From: Diaphorobacter caeni
GTDB taxonomy: Bacteria; Pseudomonadota; Gammaproteobacteria; Burkholderiales; Burkholderiaceae_C
DNA: 64,000 bases
NCBI RefSeq assembly: GCF_015354245.1
Contig: NZ_JADKYZ010000002.1
Span: 803,866-867,865 of the forward strand
Direction: 5' to 3'
Shown here: positions 9,306-18,595 of the stretch, in pieces
How the letters are laid out: every line of letters begins with the position of its first letter
How positions within the stretch are numbered: the first letter of the stretch is position 1
Notes under the pieces: generated by a model
What the model saw: only the letters and a program-made list of their open reading frames with translations
Databases searched by the model: none
Told to the model about the DNA's origin: nothing
Program-made: the position numbers and the translations under genes

Positions 9306-10820
9306 GTGATCAGAACAGGAACCCAGTACCGCGACTCGATCCGCGACGGTCGGCGCGTGTGGATGAACGGCGAGCGGGTCAAGGATGTCAGCGTGCATCC
9401 GATGTTCAAGCCGCTGGTGGACATCCGCGCGCGCATGTACGACATGCAGCACGAGGCCGCGCTGCGCGACACGCTGACCTACGACGAGGGCGACGGCGAG
9501 CGTCACTGCATCGCCCACAAGCTGCCGCTCACGCGCCAGGACTGGTGGGACAAGCGCCGCGCCACCGACCTGCTGCTCGAGGACATCGGCGGCGTGGTCA
9601 CCCGCGTGGGCGACGAGACGGTCGGCGAATTGTGGTCGCTGTTCGATGGGCAGGATGTGCTGGGCGAGCTCGATCCGCGCTTCTCGGCCAACATCCGCAC
9701 CCACATCAATCAGGTGGTGCATGGCGACCTTTTCCACGTTTCGGCCAACACCGATCCGCGCGGCAACCGCTCCAAGCCGCCGCAGGCCCAGGACCCCGAC
9801 GTGCTGCTGCACGTCGTCAAGGAGACCGACGCCGGCGTGATCGTGCGCGGCGCCAAGTACGAGACGGCCGCCGCCTACGCCAATCAGGCCTTCACCAAGC
9901 CCGCGCTCGCGCAATGGGGCAACGAGGAGCATTCCGAGTACGCCATCGGCTTCATCTGCGACATGGGCGCACCCAATCTGCGCTTCATCTGCCGCACCGG
10001 TTTCGCCACCCGAGCGCCGGCCGAGGACTATCCGCTGTCCAACCGCTTCGACGAGGTGGACTCCATCGTGGTCTTCGACGACGTGCTGATCCCGTGGGAA
10101 AACGTGCTCTTCTACCGCCACACCAAGGCGGCCCGCTTCATGCAGAGCACGCTGCACCGCTACTCGGCGTTCGCGTTCGTGCAGCGCAATCTCAAGCTCG
10201 CCGACATGCTGATCGGCACGGCGCTGCACAACACGCGCCAGACCGGCGTGGACAAGCTGCAGGCCGTGCAGGACAAGCTCTCGAAACTCGCCTGCTACCG
10301 CGAGGGCATCAATGCCCACCTGACCGCCGCCATCGCGCTGGCCGAGCGCAGCCCCGCCGGGCTGATGATGCCCAACCAGTCGCTGCTGTTCACCGGCCGC
10401 TCATTCGCGACCAGCCAGCTGCATGAAATGATGAACACGGTGCGTGATCTCTGCGGCGGCCAGATCTGCCTGACGCCCGACTACGCGAGCTTCCGGAACG
10501 CCGAGACCGGCCCGTGGCTCGACAAGTTCTACACGCTCAGCCCACAGTGGAAATCCGAGGACCGCCGCAAGCTGCTGGCCTACGCGCGAGATCTGCTCAA
10601 CTCCGACTACGCGAGCCACCGGCTCACCTTCCAGCTGTTCGCGCAGTCTCCGCCCCATGCGCAGACGGCCGCCGTGCACCAGCACTTCAACTGGGACGAG
10701 CCGCTGGATTTCGTCGCCAGATCGGCGGGATTGTCGGATGACGTGAAGGGGATCGACACGCCCGCGGACGGCGACGGTGCGGTCTCGCAGTGGTTCAGGG
10801 ACCAGATGGACGGAGATTGA
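9306..10820 (+). CDS. HpaB/PvcC-type flavin-dependent monooxygenase (4-hydroxyphenylacetate 3-hydroxylase family)
   Basis: A 504-residue protein of the two-component FADH2-dependent hydroxylase family, starting at the GTG at 9306 with GAGAGG upstream. Family marks are the N-terminal RTGTQYRDSIRDGRRVWMNG block, the FDDVLIPWENV motif in the middle and MMNTVRDLCGGQ late in the chain. The [4Fe-4S] cysteines of the related 4-hydroxybutyryl-CoA dehydratases are not seen, so an oxygenase is favoured. Such enzymes need a flavin reductase (HpaC), and none is encoded in this window. It follows the binding-protein gene by 176 bases and probably attacks a phenolic or related compound imported by the island. 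Confidence 0.85.
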   Translation: MIRTGTQYRDSIRDGRRVWMNGERVKDVSVHPMFKPLVDIRARMYDMQHEAALRDTLTYDEGDGERHCIAHKLPLTRQDWWDKRRATDLLLEDIGGVVTRVGDETVGELWSLFDGQDVLGELDPRFSANIRTHINQVVHGDLFHVSANTDPRGNRSKPPQAQDPDVLLHVVKETDAGVIVRGAKYETAAAYANQAFTKPALAQWGNEEHSEYAIGFICDMGAPNLRFICRTGFATRAPAEDYPLSNRFDEVDSIVVFDDVLIPWENVLFYRHTKAARFMQSTLHRYSAFAFVQRNLKLADMLIGTALHNTRQTGVDKLQAVQDKLSKLACYREGINAHLTAAIALAERSPAGLMMPNQSLLFTGRSFATSQLHEMMNTVRDLCGGQICLTPDYASFRNAETGPWLDKFYTLSPQWKSEDRRKLLAYARDLLNSDYASHRLTFQLFAQSPPHAQTAAVHQHFNWDEPLDFVARSAGLSDDVKGIDTPADGDGAVSQWFRDQMDGD

Positions 10821-11030
10821 TTCCGTGAACCCGTGCGTGCTCAATAATGTCGGCCTTCGGGGAAGGACCTATTGCCGTGCCATCCCCACGTTGTTCCACT
10901 GTCCCTGTGTCCCCGACCGGCCCATGATTCCAGCTCCCATGCGCACTCCAACGACCCGCCACGCCCCATGTCACGCACGCGAATTTCGCGAGCATGGGAC
11001 GCGCGCGGGTGCCGACTCAGGCCGCGCACC

Positions 11031-12005
11031 GTGCTGACGCGACTGACCTTCCGGCAGCTCGAATACTGCGTCGCCGCGGGGGAATTCGGCAGCATCGCGG
11101 AGGCCGCCAACCGCATCCATGTCTCGCCTTCGTCGATCTCCTCGGCGATCACGCAGGTCGAGGCGGAACTCAAGGTGCCGCTGTTCGTGCGCCACCATGC
11201 GCAGGGACTTTCGGTCACCCCCGCCGGAGCCGAGGTGCTCAAGGAAATCCGCGACCTGCTCGATCAGGCGATGGCGCTCTACGACGTCGCCGGCAGCGCG
11301 CAGAACGCGGTGCGCGGCCCCGTGCGCGTGGGCTGCCTCACCACGCTCGCCGCCATGGTCGCTCCCGAACTCTGCCAGGGCTTTGCGCGCGCGCATCCGC
11401 AGGCGCGGGTCACGCAGATCGAGGACCATCAGGAAGGCCTGATCAACAAGCTGCGCACCGCGCAGATCGACGTGGCGATCACCTATGACCTGCTGGTCGC
11501 CGAGTCGGGCATCTCGTTCGAGCCCCTCGCCTCGCTGCCGCCGCATGTCATCGTCAGCGAGCTCAACCCGCTGGCCAACCACCGGTCGACCACGCTCGAG
11601 GAGCTCGCCCAACATCCCATGGTGCTGCTCGACATGCCGCTGAGCCGCGACTACTTTCTGTCGCTGTTCCGCGAGGCCGGCGTCTCACCGCTGATCTCCG
11701 CGCGCACCGCCAGCCCCGACGTGGTGCGCTCGCTGGTCGCCAACGATGTGGGCTATTCACTGGTCAACGTGCGCCCGCGCAACCACCATTCGCTCGACGG
11801 CAAGAAACTGGTCAATCTGCACCTGAGCGGCAAGCACCGTCCGATGAAGCTGGGCCTCGCCTGGGCCAGCGACCAGAAGCCGAGGCACGTGGTGGAGGCC
11901 TTCATGCACCGCTGCCGCAGTTTCATCTCCAATGAATACATTCCCGGCATGGCCGCTCCGGGACGCACCAACCGCCTCGTCAAAGGCCCGGCGGTCGAAC
12001 CCTGA
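11031..12005 (+). CDS. LysR-family transcriptional regulator
   Basis: A 324-residue LysR-type regulator if translation starts at the GTG at 11031; an ATG at 10968 would add 21 residues. Neither has a clear ribosome binding site, and the GTG gives the usual LysR start, LTRLTFRQLEYCVAAGEFGSI. The winged HTH spans about residues 1-60 (AANRIHVSPSSISSAITQVE), followed by the inducer-binding domain with VRVGCLTTLAAMVAPEL. It closes the catabolic island and reads in the same direction as the HpaB-type gene 210 bases upstream. It probably controls one or both operons in response to the imported compound. Confidence 0.88.
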   Translation: MLTRLTFRQLEYCVAAGEFGSIAEAANRIHVSPSSISSAITQVEAELKVPLFVRHHAQGLSVTPAGAEVLKEIRDLLDQAMALYDVAGSAQNAVRGPVRVGCLTTLAAMVAPELCQGFARAHPQARVTQIEDHQEGLINKLRTAQIDVAITYDLLVAESGISFEPLASLPPHVIVSELNPLANHRSTTLEELAQHPMVLLDMPLSRDYFLSLFREAGVSPLISARTASPDVVRSLVANDVGYSLVNVRPRNHHSLDGKKLVNLHLSGKHRPMKLGLAWASDQKPRHVVEAFMHRCRSFISNEYIPGMAAPGRTNRLVKGPAVEP

Positions 12006-12052
12006 AACGGCCCGCGCGCACGGCGTTTTCCGATTGGTCGGAAAATACCGGG

Positions 12053-12622
12053 ATGTCCCCGGATTCCCCAGCTCCCCTCCCGCCTTCCAGCACCACGACG
12101 TTCGCACGCCCCGGCGCGGCCCGCATGCTCGCGGGCATCGCCGCGATGGCGTTGGTCGTGCTCGCGTCCAACATCCTCGTGCAGTACCCCATCAACGACT
12201 GGCTGACCTGGGGCGCGCTGTCGTATCCTGTGGCGTATCTGGTGAGCGATCTGATCAATCGTGGTTATGGTCCCGAACCCGCGCGGCGCGTGGCATGGGT
12301 GGGCTTCGCGGTGGCCGTGGTCGCATCCTTGCTGCTGGCCCCGCCGCGCATCGCCATCGCGTCGGGCACGGCCTTCATCCTCTCGCAGCTGTTCGACATC
12401 AGCGTATTCCACCGCCTGCGCCAGGGCCGCTGGTGGCGCGCGCCGCTGGTCGCCACCGTGCTCGCGGCGATCCTCGACACCTTCGTTTTCTGGAGCATCG
12501 CGTTCGCGGGCGGCAGCGATCCGTGGATCACCTGGGCGCTCGGCGATCTGGGGGTGAAGCTGGTCGTCGGGCTGTGCCTGCTGCTGCCGTTTCGGCTGCT
12601 GACCTGGCGCAGCGTCCATTGA
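12053..12622 (+). CDS. VUT-family inner-membrane transporter (YhhQ-like, probable queuosine precursor transport)
   Basis: A 189-residue membrane protein of the vitamin-uptake transporter family (old DUF165). It has about five to six hydrophobic segments and the characteristic SYPVAYLVSDLINRGYGPEPARR block, matching E. coli YhhQ, which takes up queuine and preQ0. An N-terminal Pro/Ser-rich tail of about 20 residues precedes the first helix. The gene stands alone, 47 bases after the LysR gene, and converges on an aldo/keto reductase with a 15-base gap. The substrate assignment rests on family only. Confidence 0.82.
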   Translation: MSPDSPAPLPPSSTTTFARPGAARMLAGIAAMALVVLASNILVQYPINDWLTWGALSYPVAYLVSDLINRGYGPEPARRVAWVGFAVAVVASLLLAPPRIAIASGTAFILSQLFDISVFHRLRQGRWWRAPLVATVLAAILDTFVFWSIAFAGGSDPWITWALGDLGVKLVVGLCLLLPFRLLTWRSVH

Positions 12623-12637
12623 ACCACCGCATCCGGA

Positions 12638-13600
12638 TCACTCGGCGCTGGCGTTCTCCAGTGTCTTCAGCGCCTCGCCATCCAACTGGAGGCTCGCCGC
12701 ACGAACGAGCGACCGCAATTGTTCCAGATTGCTCGCGCTTGCAATCGGCGCGGCAATCGCGGAGCGGGTCAGCAGCCAGGCGATCGCGACTTCCCCCGGC
12801 TTGGCGTTGACGCTGGACGCCACCCGTTCAAGCGCATCGACGATGCGCAACCCGCGATCATTGAGATACAGCCCCACGGTCTTGGGCCCGCGCGCGCTCT
12901 TGCTCACGTCGGCCTGAGTGCGGTACTTGCCGGTGAGGAACCCGGCGGCCAGCGCGTAGAAGTTGATCACCCCGACGCCCTGCTTGTCACACAGCGGCTG
13001 CAGCTCCCTCTCGAACACCGCGCGGTCATACAGGTTGTAGAGAGGCTGCAGGCTTTCGTAGCGCGCAAGGCGGTGCTTCTCGCTGCATTCGAGCGCCTCG
13101 GCAAGCCGAGCGGCGCTGTAGTTCGACGCGCCCACGGCGCGCACCTTGCCCGCCTCGATCAGCTCGCCGAAGGTGCCCATCACGTCTTCCAGCGGAATCT
13201 CCGGATCGTCATCATGCGACTGGTAGAGGTCGATGTAGTCGGTGTTCAGGCGCTTGAGCGAGGCGTCGACCGCCTGCTTGATGTACTTCGGATGCAGGCC
13301 CACCTTGCCGTCGCCCATGTCCTTGCCGACCTTGGTCGCCAGCACCAGCTGCCTGCGCCGCGCGGGCGAGCGCTTGAGCCACTTGCCGATCAGCGTCTCC
13401 GACTCGCCACCCGTGTGGCCAGGCACCCAGCGCGAATACACGTCGGCCGTGTCGACGAAGTTCATGCCCTCGTCGAGCCACGCGTCGAGCAGCGAAAAGC
13501 TGGTGGCCTCGTCCACGGTCCAGCCAAACACGTTGCCGCCGAAGCACAGCGGAGAGACCTGAAGCGGCGAGCGGCCGAGCGGGCGGGTAGGAAACGACAT
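12638..13600 (-). CDS. Aldo/keto reductase (tyrosine-auxotrophy/voltage-channel-beta-like group)
   Basis: A 320-residue NADPH-dependent aldo/keto reductase, starting at the ATG at 13600 with AGGAG six bases upstream. The catalytic Asp-Tyr pair is in FVDTADVYSRW, the Lys in LATKVGK, and the His region in YQSHDDDPEIPLED. The late NADP-binding stretch is ASNLEQLRSLV. It reduces small aldehydes or ketones; the natural substrate is unknown. It is transcribed alone, divergent from an exported protein 67 bases away. Confidence 0.9.
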   Translation of the reverse strand: MSFPTRPLGRSPLQVSPLCFGGNVFGWTVDEATSFSLLDAWLDEGMNFVDTADVYSRWVPGHTGGESETLIGKWLKRSPARRRQLVLATKVGKDMGDGKVGLHPKYIKQAVDASLKRLNTDYIDLYQSHDDDPEIPLEDVMGTFGELIEAGKVRAVGASNYSAARLAEALECSEKHRLARYESLQPLYNLYDRAVFERELQPLCDKQGVGVINFYALAAGFLTGKYRTQADVSKSARGPKTVGLYLNDRGLRIVDALERVASSVNAKPGEVAIAWLLTRSAIAAPIASASNLEQLRSLVRAASLQLDGEALKTLENASAE

Positions 13601-13667
13601 GCGGACTCCTGTGAGGTGCGATGGAATGAAGGTGCGCGAAAGCCGTTTCACGCGGATGCGCTAGTCT

Positions 13668-14453
13668 ATGTCCATGACGAAACGCACACTTGCAGCCCAC
13701 AGAATCCTCACCATCGCGGTGGGCGGCACGCTCGCCACCACCCTGGCCACGGCTCTCGCGCTCGGCGGCGCTGCCGCAGCCCACGCGGCCGAAGCGCTGA
13801 ACGCGGCGCAACAGGGCCAGTTCGACGAGATGGAGCGCATCGTCTTTCAGGGCCAGGCGGTACCCCGGGACATCCGTGCGCTGTGCACGCACCAGATCCG
13901 GCGCGGCAAGCGCCCCGTGCTGGGCTACGACGTCTACGAAGACCTCAGCGCCTACTGCCTCACGCCCAAGATGGCGAGCGAGCCGCGCTCCACGTCCTAC
14001 CTGTCGGCTGCGGAACTCAAGGACCCCAGCATCGCCGCCACTGTGAAGGCGACGCATGAAGTGATGTCCTTCATCACCTTCGCGGTGAAGACCGACGACG
14101 GCGATTTCATCGGCTACTGGCAATGGCCCAAGGGCACGCCCATCGAGCAGGCGCGCATCGTGCGCTACGACACCGAAGGCCAGTTCAATCTGATGGAGGG
14201 CCGCACGATCACCGAGGCCCTGCTCCACGAAATGGCCGATCCGACGACCGACGAATTCAGCGACACGCCCTCCGCCAAGCGCTACGCGCGCGCAAAGAAG
14301 GCGCTGGAAAAGCTGGGTGCCGGAACGCTGCCCGCGAGCTTCGAGGCGCTGGACAAGCAGTCCCTTCCCACACCGCAGAAGCGCCCCGACCGATTGCAGG
14401 ACGAGCTCTACAAGCGCTATCTCGCCACCACCCAACCAGCCTCCCGGAAATGA
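13668..14453 (+). CDS. Exported protein of unknown function
   Basis: A 261-residue protein that I do not recognise. It begins with a long signal peptide (basic KRTLAAHR, an Ala/Leu-rich core, likely cleavage after AAHAA near residue 41). The mature part has a single pair of cysteines about 33 residues apart (CTHQIRRGK and YCLTPK), which could form a disulphide, and no transmembrane segment. A second in-frame ATG lies two codons downstream and there is no clear ribosome binding site for either. The gene ends in a strong bidirectional terminator shared with htpX. Confidence 0.72.
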   Translation: MSMTKRTLAAHRILTIAVGGTLATTLATALALGGAAAAHAAEALNAAQQGQFDEMERIVFQGQAVPRDIRALCTHQIRRGKRPVLGYDVYEDLSAYCLTPKMASEPRSTSYLSAAELKDPSIAATVKATHEVMSFITFAVKTDDGDFIGYWQWPKGTPIEQARIVRYDTEGQFNLMEGRTITEALLHEMADPTTDEFSDTPSAKRYARAKKALEKLGAGTLPASFEALDKQSLPTPQKRPDRLQDELYKRYLATTQPASRK

Positions 14454-14485
14454 AAAAACCTGCCGTTTGACGGGCAGGTTTTTTC
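14452..14485. terminator. Bidirectional intrinsic terminator
   Basis: Perfect 13-base arms GAAAAAACCTGCC and GGCAGGTTTTTTC flank an 8-base loop. The T run on either strand lets it end both the rightward exported-protein gene, whose stop codon overlaps it, and the leftward htpX gene. Confidence 0.93.
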
Positions 14486-14523
14486 ATTGCGTGAAGGCCT
14501 GAGAGCGTGCTTGCGCTCTGAAA

Positions 14524-15405
14524 TCAGCCTTGCTGCGCGTTCTGCAATGCGGCGACGCGCTCTTCAATCGGCGGGTGCGAGCTGAACAGCTTGCCGATGC
14601 CGCCGGTGATGCCCATGGCCTGCATGTTCTGCGGCAATGCGCCGGGATGCATGCCCCCGAGGCGGTAGAGCGCGCTGATCATCGGCTGCTTGCGGCCCAT
14701 GAGCTGCGCGGCACCGGCGTCGGCGCGGAACTCGCGCTGGCGGCTGAACCAGGCGACGATGATCGAGGCCAGCACGCCGAACAGGATGTCGAGCACGACG
14801 GTGCTGATCATGTAGCCGATGCCGGGGCCGGAATTCGCGTTGTCGTCATTGCGGCGCAGAAAGCTGTCGACCGCATAGCCGATCACGCGGGACAGGAACA
14901 CGACGAACGTGTTCATCACGCCCTGGATCAGCGCCATGGTGACCATGTCACCATTGGCCACGTGCGCCACTTCATGGCCGATGACGGCCTCGACCTCTTC
15001 GCGCGTCATGCCCTGCAGCAGGCCGGTGGACACCGCCACCAGCGCCGAGTTCTTGAACGCGCCGGTCGCGAACGCATTGGGCTCGCCCTGATAGATGCCG
15101 ACCTCGGGCATCTGGATGCCGGCCTTGTCCGAGAACTTGCGCACGGTGTCCACGATCCATGCCTCATCGGCATTCTGCGGCTGGTTGATGATCTGCACGC
15201 CCATGCTCATCTTGGCCATGGGCTTGCTCATCAGCAGCGAAATGAAGGCGCCGCCCATGCCCATGATGAAGGCGAAACCCAGCAGCGCGCCAAGGTTCAG
15301 CCCGTTCGCGGTCAGATAGCGGTTCACGCCAAGCAGGTTGGCGACAATGCCCAACACCACCACAACGGCAATGTTGGTCAACATAAACAAGGCAATGCGT
15401 TTCAT
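14524..15405 (-). CDS. htpX: Membrane zinc metalloprotease HtpX
   Basis: A 293-residue M48B protease, the same length as E. coli HtpX. Two N-terminal membrane helices (about residues 5-25 and 37-57) precede the HEVAH zinc motif at 144-148, and further hydrophobic segments follow. HtpX degrades misfolded inner-membrane proteins alongside FtsH. The ATG at 15405 is preceded by GGAGAA; an in-frame GTG lies five codons upstream and would place the ribosome binding site inside the gene. It is monocistronic, with a strong shared terminator after it. Confidence 0.96.
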   Translation of the reverse strand: MKRIALFMLTNIAVVVVLGIVANLLGVNRYLTANGLNLGALLGFAFIMGMGGAFISLLMSKPMAKMSMGVQIINQPQNADEAWIVDTVRKFSDKAGIQMPEVGIYQGEPNAFATGAFKNSALVAVSTGLLQGMTREEVEAVIGHEVAHVANGDMVTMALIQGVMNTFVVFLSRVIGYAVDSFLRRNDDNANSGPGIGYMISTVVLDILFGVLASIIVAWFSRQREFRADAGAAQLMGRKQPMISALYRLGGMHPGALPQNMQAMGITGGIGKLFSSHPPIEERVAALQNAQQG

Positions 15406-15553
15406 CGTCAGGTTCTCCACAAAGGGATCACGGAATGCGACTGAAAAAAGTCAGTAAAGGTGGGTGGAAGGATCCGGGCAGTTTCGAAGCCGCCGCTGTC
15501 AGACCGACATATGGGGACTTCGCCCTGTTTTTCAACAGGCACTCTCTCGCGGC

Positions 15554-16387
15554 TTATTGCTGGATATTCTTCTGAAAGCCGCTGCGGAAAACATCAGAGT
15601 CATCATAGAAGCAAAAGTTCTCGTTCTCGCTCCACCACCCCGGGACTCCTAGAACTGGCAGGGGATTGAACGGCTTTGTCGCGAACGCCCGCGCTTCGAA
15701 ATGCCGAGCCATCCAAGCGTCCGCGTCGACGTTCAAGTTGATGTTCAAGTTCAAGTTCAAATTCGTGTCCGCGCCCGGATCCACCCCTCCCTCCGGGAGG
15801 AACACATGCGCCGTGATGTTCTTGCGCGGCGAGACGAGCTTTTCGAGCAGCGCATGCCCCACGGGCACCAGCCGCGACTGCCGCCACAGCGGCCGCAGCT
15901 CCTCGCCAAGCCTGCGCCACTCGCGGTGCCTGAGCGCCTCCCGCAAAGGCTGCGGAGCGAACAGCAGCGCGCCATTCTCGTCGAACACGGTGATCGCGTC
16001 GCGCAGCGGTCCGCGCACTGCGCCGACGCCCTGCGCCGCGATCTCGCGGGCCTGCCATTGGTTGAGCAATCGCTTGGTGCGAGGAAAGTGCAGCCAGATC
16101 AGACCGTTGAAAAAATCGTGCAGGCTGTCGCGCGTGGGAATGCGCCGGTTCTCGAAGATGAACCGCTCGTAGGCCATGCCGGGGGGCAGCGCATGTTGAT
16201 CGACAAATTCAAAATCCGCGCACCGGGATGCGGCGTTGAGCGCCTCGGCCACGCTGGCGCCGCGCAGTATCCGTGCGGCGACCGGCTCGCCGACTTCGCG
16301 CAGCTCCGCCAGCCACGGACGTTCCCAGTCGATCTGCGCAAAGGCCTGCGGAAGAACGCTTGCCTGCGCGACATCCACAAGGCTCAT
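15554..16387 (-). CDS. DUF3025 family protein with an Asn-Leu repeat
   Basis: A 277-residue cytoplasmic-looking protein of the DUF3025 family, recognised by the FEFVDQHALPPGMAYE and FFNGLIWLHFPRTK blocks and the late PFNPLPVLGVPGWW stretch. The function is unknown. Near residue 209 the chain carries an alternating Asn-Leu/Ile tract encoded by a hexanucleotide repeat (15731-15763), probably a species-specific insertion in a surface loop. The start codon overlaps the stop of the NYN-domain gene by 4 bases (ATGA), so the two are co-translated. Confidence 0.82.
   Translation of the reverse strand: MSLVDVAQASVLPQAFAQIDWERPWLAELREVGEPVAARILRGASVAEALNAASRCADFEFVDQHALPPGMAYERFIFENRRIPTRDSLHDFFNGLIWLHFPRTKRLLNQWQAREIAAQGVGAVRGPLRDAITVFDENGALLFAPQPLREALRHREWRRLGEELRPLWRQSRLVPVGHALLEKLVSPRKNITAHVFLPEGGVDPGADTNLNLNLNINLNVDADAWMARHFEARAFATKPFNPLPVLGVPGWWSENENFCFYDDSDVFRSGFQKNIQQ
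15731..15763. repeat. Hexanucleotide microsatellite (GTTCAA-type) inside the DUF3025 gene
   Basis: About five to six units of GTTCAA and close variants run in tandem. In the gene's frame they encode Asn-Leu pairs. The unit is a multiple of three, so length change would alter the protein without shifting the frame. Confidence 0.8.
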
Positions 16388-17241
16388 GCGCCGGGAACGT
16401 CGCTGGCGCGCGCGGCACGCTTGTCGCGCACCGACACGCGCGACGTGCCCTCGTCACGCAGCTCGAAGGCCTGTGTCGCGGCCAGCAGCTTGGTGAGCGA
16501 GGCGTAGCCGTAGTTGCGCGAATCGAACGAGGTCTTGTTGCCGATCTGCTGGCCCACGGCGCCGACCCTGGCCCAGCCGGACTCGTCCTGTGACGCCTCC
16601 ACCGCAAAGCGCAGCAGCGTCATCAGGCGCGTGTCCTGCCGCAGCTGCGGTCCGGGAATGCGCAGACGCTGCTCCGTGGGCGCAGCGGGGGCCGCGGCCG
16701 CCGCTGGAGCCGTTGTCGGGACGGCCTTCTCCTGCGCAGAAACGGACTCCGTCGCCGCAGCGGCCTCGGTCGCAGCAATGACATCAACCTCGCTGACCAG
16801 CGACTCGAGATACAGAAACCTCGAGCACGCGTTGACGAACGGCTTGGGCGTCTGCTGCGCGCCGAAACCATAGACCGCCGCGCCTTTGGAGCGCAGATGC
16901 ATGACCAGCGGGGTGAAGTCCGCATCCGACGAAACGATGCCGAACGCGTCGGGCCTGTCGTTGTAGAGCAGGTCCATCGCATCCACCGTCATCGCCATGT
17001 CGGTGGCGTTCTTGCGCTTGGAATAGTCGAACTGCTGAATGGGGAGAATCGCGAACTCGAGCAGCCGGTTCTGCCAGCTCGTGAGGCCCGACTTGGTCCA
17101 GTTGCCATAGGCGCGCCGCACGTTGATCTCGCCAAGCGTGGACAGCTCGGTGAGGATCTCGTCGATCTTCTCGGCTGGCGCGTTGTCCGCGTCAATCAAC
17201 AGCGCAATGCGCAGCTGGCGTTCGGCAATGGAGGATGGCAT
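16384..17241 (-). CDS. NYN (PIN-like) nuclease-domain protein with C-terminal LOTUS/OST-HTH domain
   Basis: A 285-residue LabA/DUF88-type protein. The NYN domain (about residues 10-160) starts with the acidic IDADNAPAEK motif, whose aspartates (17 and 19) are expected metal ligands, and contains TDMAMTVDAMDL and GIVSSDADFTPLV. An Ala/Pro-rich linker (about 165-195) leads to an OST-HTH/LOTUS domain (about 205-275) with GWARVGAVGQQIG and NYGYASLTKLL. The family is thought to bind and cleave RNA; the specific target is unknown. It is 30 bases downstream of pyrC and overlaps the DUF3025 gene by 4 bases. Confidence 0.87.
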   Translation of the reverse strand: MPSSIAERQLRIALLIDADNAPAEKIDEILTELSTLGEINVRRAYGNWTKSGLTSWQNRLLEFAILPIQQFDYSKRKNATDMAMTVDAMDLLYNDRPDAFGIVSSDADFTPLVMHLRSKGAAVYGFGAQQTPKPFVNACSRFLYLESLVSEVDVIAATEAAAATESVSAQEKAVPTTAPAAAAAPAAPTEQRLRIPGPQLRQDTRLMTLLRFAVEASQDESGWARVGAVGQQIGNKTSFDSRNYGYASLTKLLAATQAFELRDEGTSRVSVRDKRAARASDVPGA

Positions 17242-17271
17242 GGCGGGACTCCCCGGAGGTTGACGATCAGA

Positions 17272-18324
17272 TCAGGCGACCAGCTTCCACGGCAGCGCTT
17301 CGCCGGCGCGCAGTGGCTTGAGTTCGGCCTCGCCAAAGGCGAAGCTCGCGGGCGGCGTCCACGACTCGCGGCGCAGGGTGACGGTGCCCTGGTTGCGCGG
17401 CAGGCTGTAGAAGTCCGGGCCGTTGAAGCTCGCGAAGGCTTCGAGCTTGTCGAGCGCACCCGCGTTGTCGAAGGCCTCGGCATACATCTCGATGGCCGCA
17501 TGGGCCGTGTAGCAGCCGGCGCAGCCCGTGGCGTGTTCCTTGAGGTGCGCAGGGTGCGGCGCGCTGTCGGTGCCGAGGAAGAACTTGTCGCTGCCGCTGG
17601 TCGCCGCCTCGACCAGCGCGAGGCGGTGCGTCTCGCGCTTGAGCACGGGCAGGCAGTAGTAGTGCGGACGGATGCCGCCGGTGAAGATCGCGTTGCGGTT
17701 GTAGAGCAAATGGTGCGCGGTGATCGTGGCGGCGGTGTACTTGTCGGCCGACTTCACGTACTCGGCCGCATCCTTGGTGGTGATATGCTCGAAGACGATC
17801 TTCAGTTCAGGAAAATCACGGCGCAGCGGAATCAGCTGCTGGTCGATGAAGACGGCTTCGCGGTCGAACAGATCGATGTCGCTGCTCGTCACCTCGCCAT
17901 GCACCAGCAGCAGAATGCCCGCCTTCTGCATGGCCTCAAGCGTCTTGTAGGTCTTGCGCATGTCGGTCACGCCCGCGTCGCTGTTGGTCGTGGCGCCGGC
18001 GGGATAGAGCTTGAGCGCGACCACGCCCGCGTCCTTGGCGCGCGCGATCTCTTCGGGCGCGAGATTGTCCGTCAGGTACAGCGACATCAGCGGCTCGAAC
18101 GCCGCGCCCTCGGGCACCGCGGCGAGAATGCGCTGCTTGTAGGCCAGCGCCTGCTCGGCCGTGGTCACGGGCGGACGCAGGTTGGGCATGATCAGCGCGC
18201 GGCCGAACTGCGCGGCGGTGTGCGGCACCACGGTGCGCAGCGGTTCGCCGTCGCGCACATGCAGATGCCAGTCGTCCGGGCGGGTGATCGTGAGGGTGTC
18301 GAGGGTATTGGAGGCAGCGTTCAT
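17272..18324 (-). CDS. pyrC: Dihydroorotase
   Basis: A 350-residue type II dihydroorotase, which cyclises N-carbamoyl-aspartate to dihydroorotate in pyrimidine synthesis. Zinc ligands are visible: HLH at 20-22, the carboxylated Lys105 in VALKLYPAG, His142, His180 and Asp253 in LGTDSAPH. The ATG at 18324 gives the family's usual length of about 345-350; upstream in-frame ATGs would add an unsupported tail. The 265-base leader holds a promoter, a short ORF and alternative hairpins ending in an intrinsic terminator 75 bases before the start codon, which suggests attenuation control. Confidence 0.95.
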   Translation of the reverse strand: MNAASNTLDTLTITRPDDWHLHVRDGEPLRTVVPHTAAQFGRALIMPNLRPPVTTAEQALAYKQRILAAVPEGAAFEPLMSLYLTDNLAPEEIARAKDAGVVALKLYPAGATTNSDAGVTDMRKTYKTLEAMQKAGILLLVHGEVTSSDIDLFDREAVFIDQQLIPLRRDFPELKIVFEHITTKDAAEYVKSADKYTAATITAHHLLYNRNAIFTGGIRPHYYCLPVLKRETHRLALVEAATSGSDKFFLGTDSAPHPAHLKEHATGCAGCYTAHAAIEMYAEAFDNAGALDKLEAFASFNGPDFYSLPRNQGTVTLRRESWTPPASFAFGEAELKPLRAGEALPWKLVA

Positions 18325-18398
18325 GCCGCCATTTTCGCATTGCATCGGGCCAGCACGCACCATGGCCCCGTGGCGGTGCCCATTCGCCGTCACTCTCC

Positions 18399-18433
18399 AA
18401 AAAAAAGCCCCGGCCATATCGCTATGGCCGGGG
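18399..18433 (-). terminator. Intrinsic terminator upstream of pyrC
   Basis: On the minus strand an 11-base-pair GC-rich stem (CCCCGGCCATA with its complement, 4-base loop) is followed directly by a run of eight T residues after one C. It stands between the leader promoter and pyrC, not downstream of a gene. Confidence 0.85.
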
Positions 18434-18464
18434 AGCAAGTCCCCACAAAGGGGGCGAGGGGTTC

Positions 18465-18500
18465 CTACGATCGGTGACGACCACGGGGGTCGCTTGCCAT
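18465..18500 (-). CDS. Possible 11-codon leader peptide upstream of pyrC
   Basis: A short reading frame from the ATG at 18500 to the TAG at 18467-18465 encodes [11 protein letters not shown]. Its stop lies about ten bases before the first attenuator segment, where a translating ribosome could influence folding. There is no convincing ribosome binding site, so the peptide is only a suggestion. Confidence 0.2.
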   Translation of the reverse strand: MASDPRGRHRS

Positions 18501-18595
18501 TGATTCTGCTTGAACCGCTTCCAGCCGCTGTAGGCCGAATGCTCGAAACGAAGCAGGAAGTTAGTTAAAAGCAATCAATGAATCACTTCGATACC

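Larger units (their letters stand above)
18399..18589 (-). ncRNA. Candidate pyrC leader / attenuator RNA (or free-standing small RNA)
   Basis: The transcript expected from the promoter at 18596-18625 would run to the terminator at 18399-18433, about 190 nucleotides. Its 3' part has four pairing segments, given as plus-strand positions: 18450-18454, 18441-18444, 18430-18433 and 18408-18411. Segment 1 pairs with 2, 2 with 3, and 3 with 4 (the terminator), the classic mutually exclusive order of an attenuator. The pyrC start lies 75 bases beyond the terminator. It could also be an independent sRNA. The call is inference from base pairing alone. Confidence 0.4.

Noticed and set aside
18399..18589. 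The leader RNA as 6S RNA
   Set aside because: Its length of about 190 nt is similar, but the long bubble-containing hairpin of 6S RNA is not visible.
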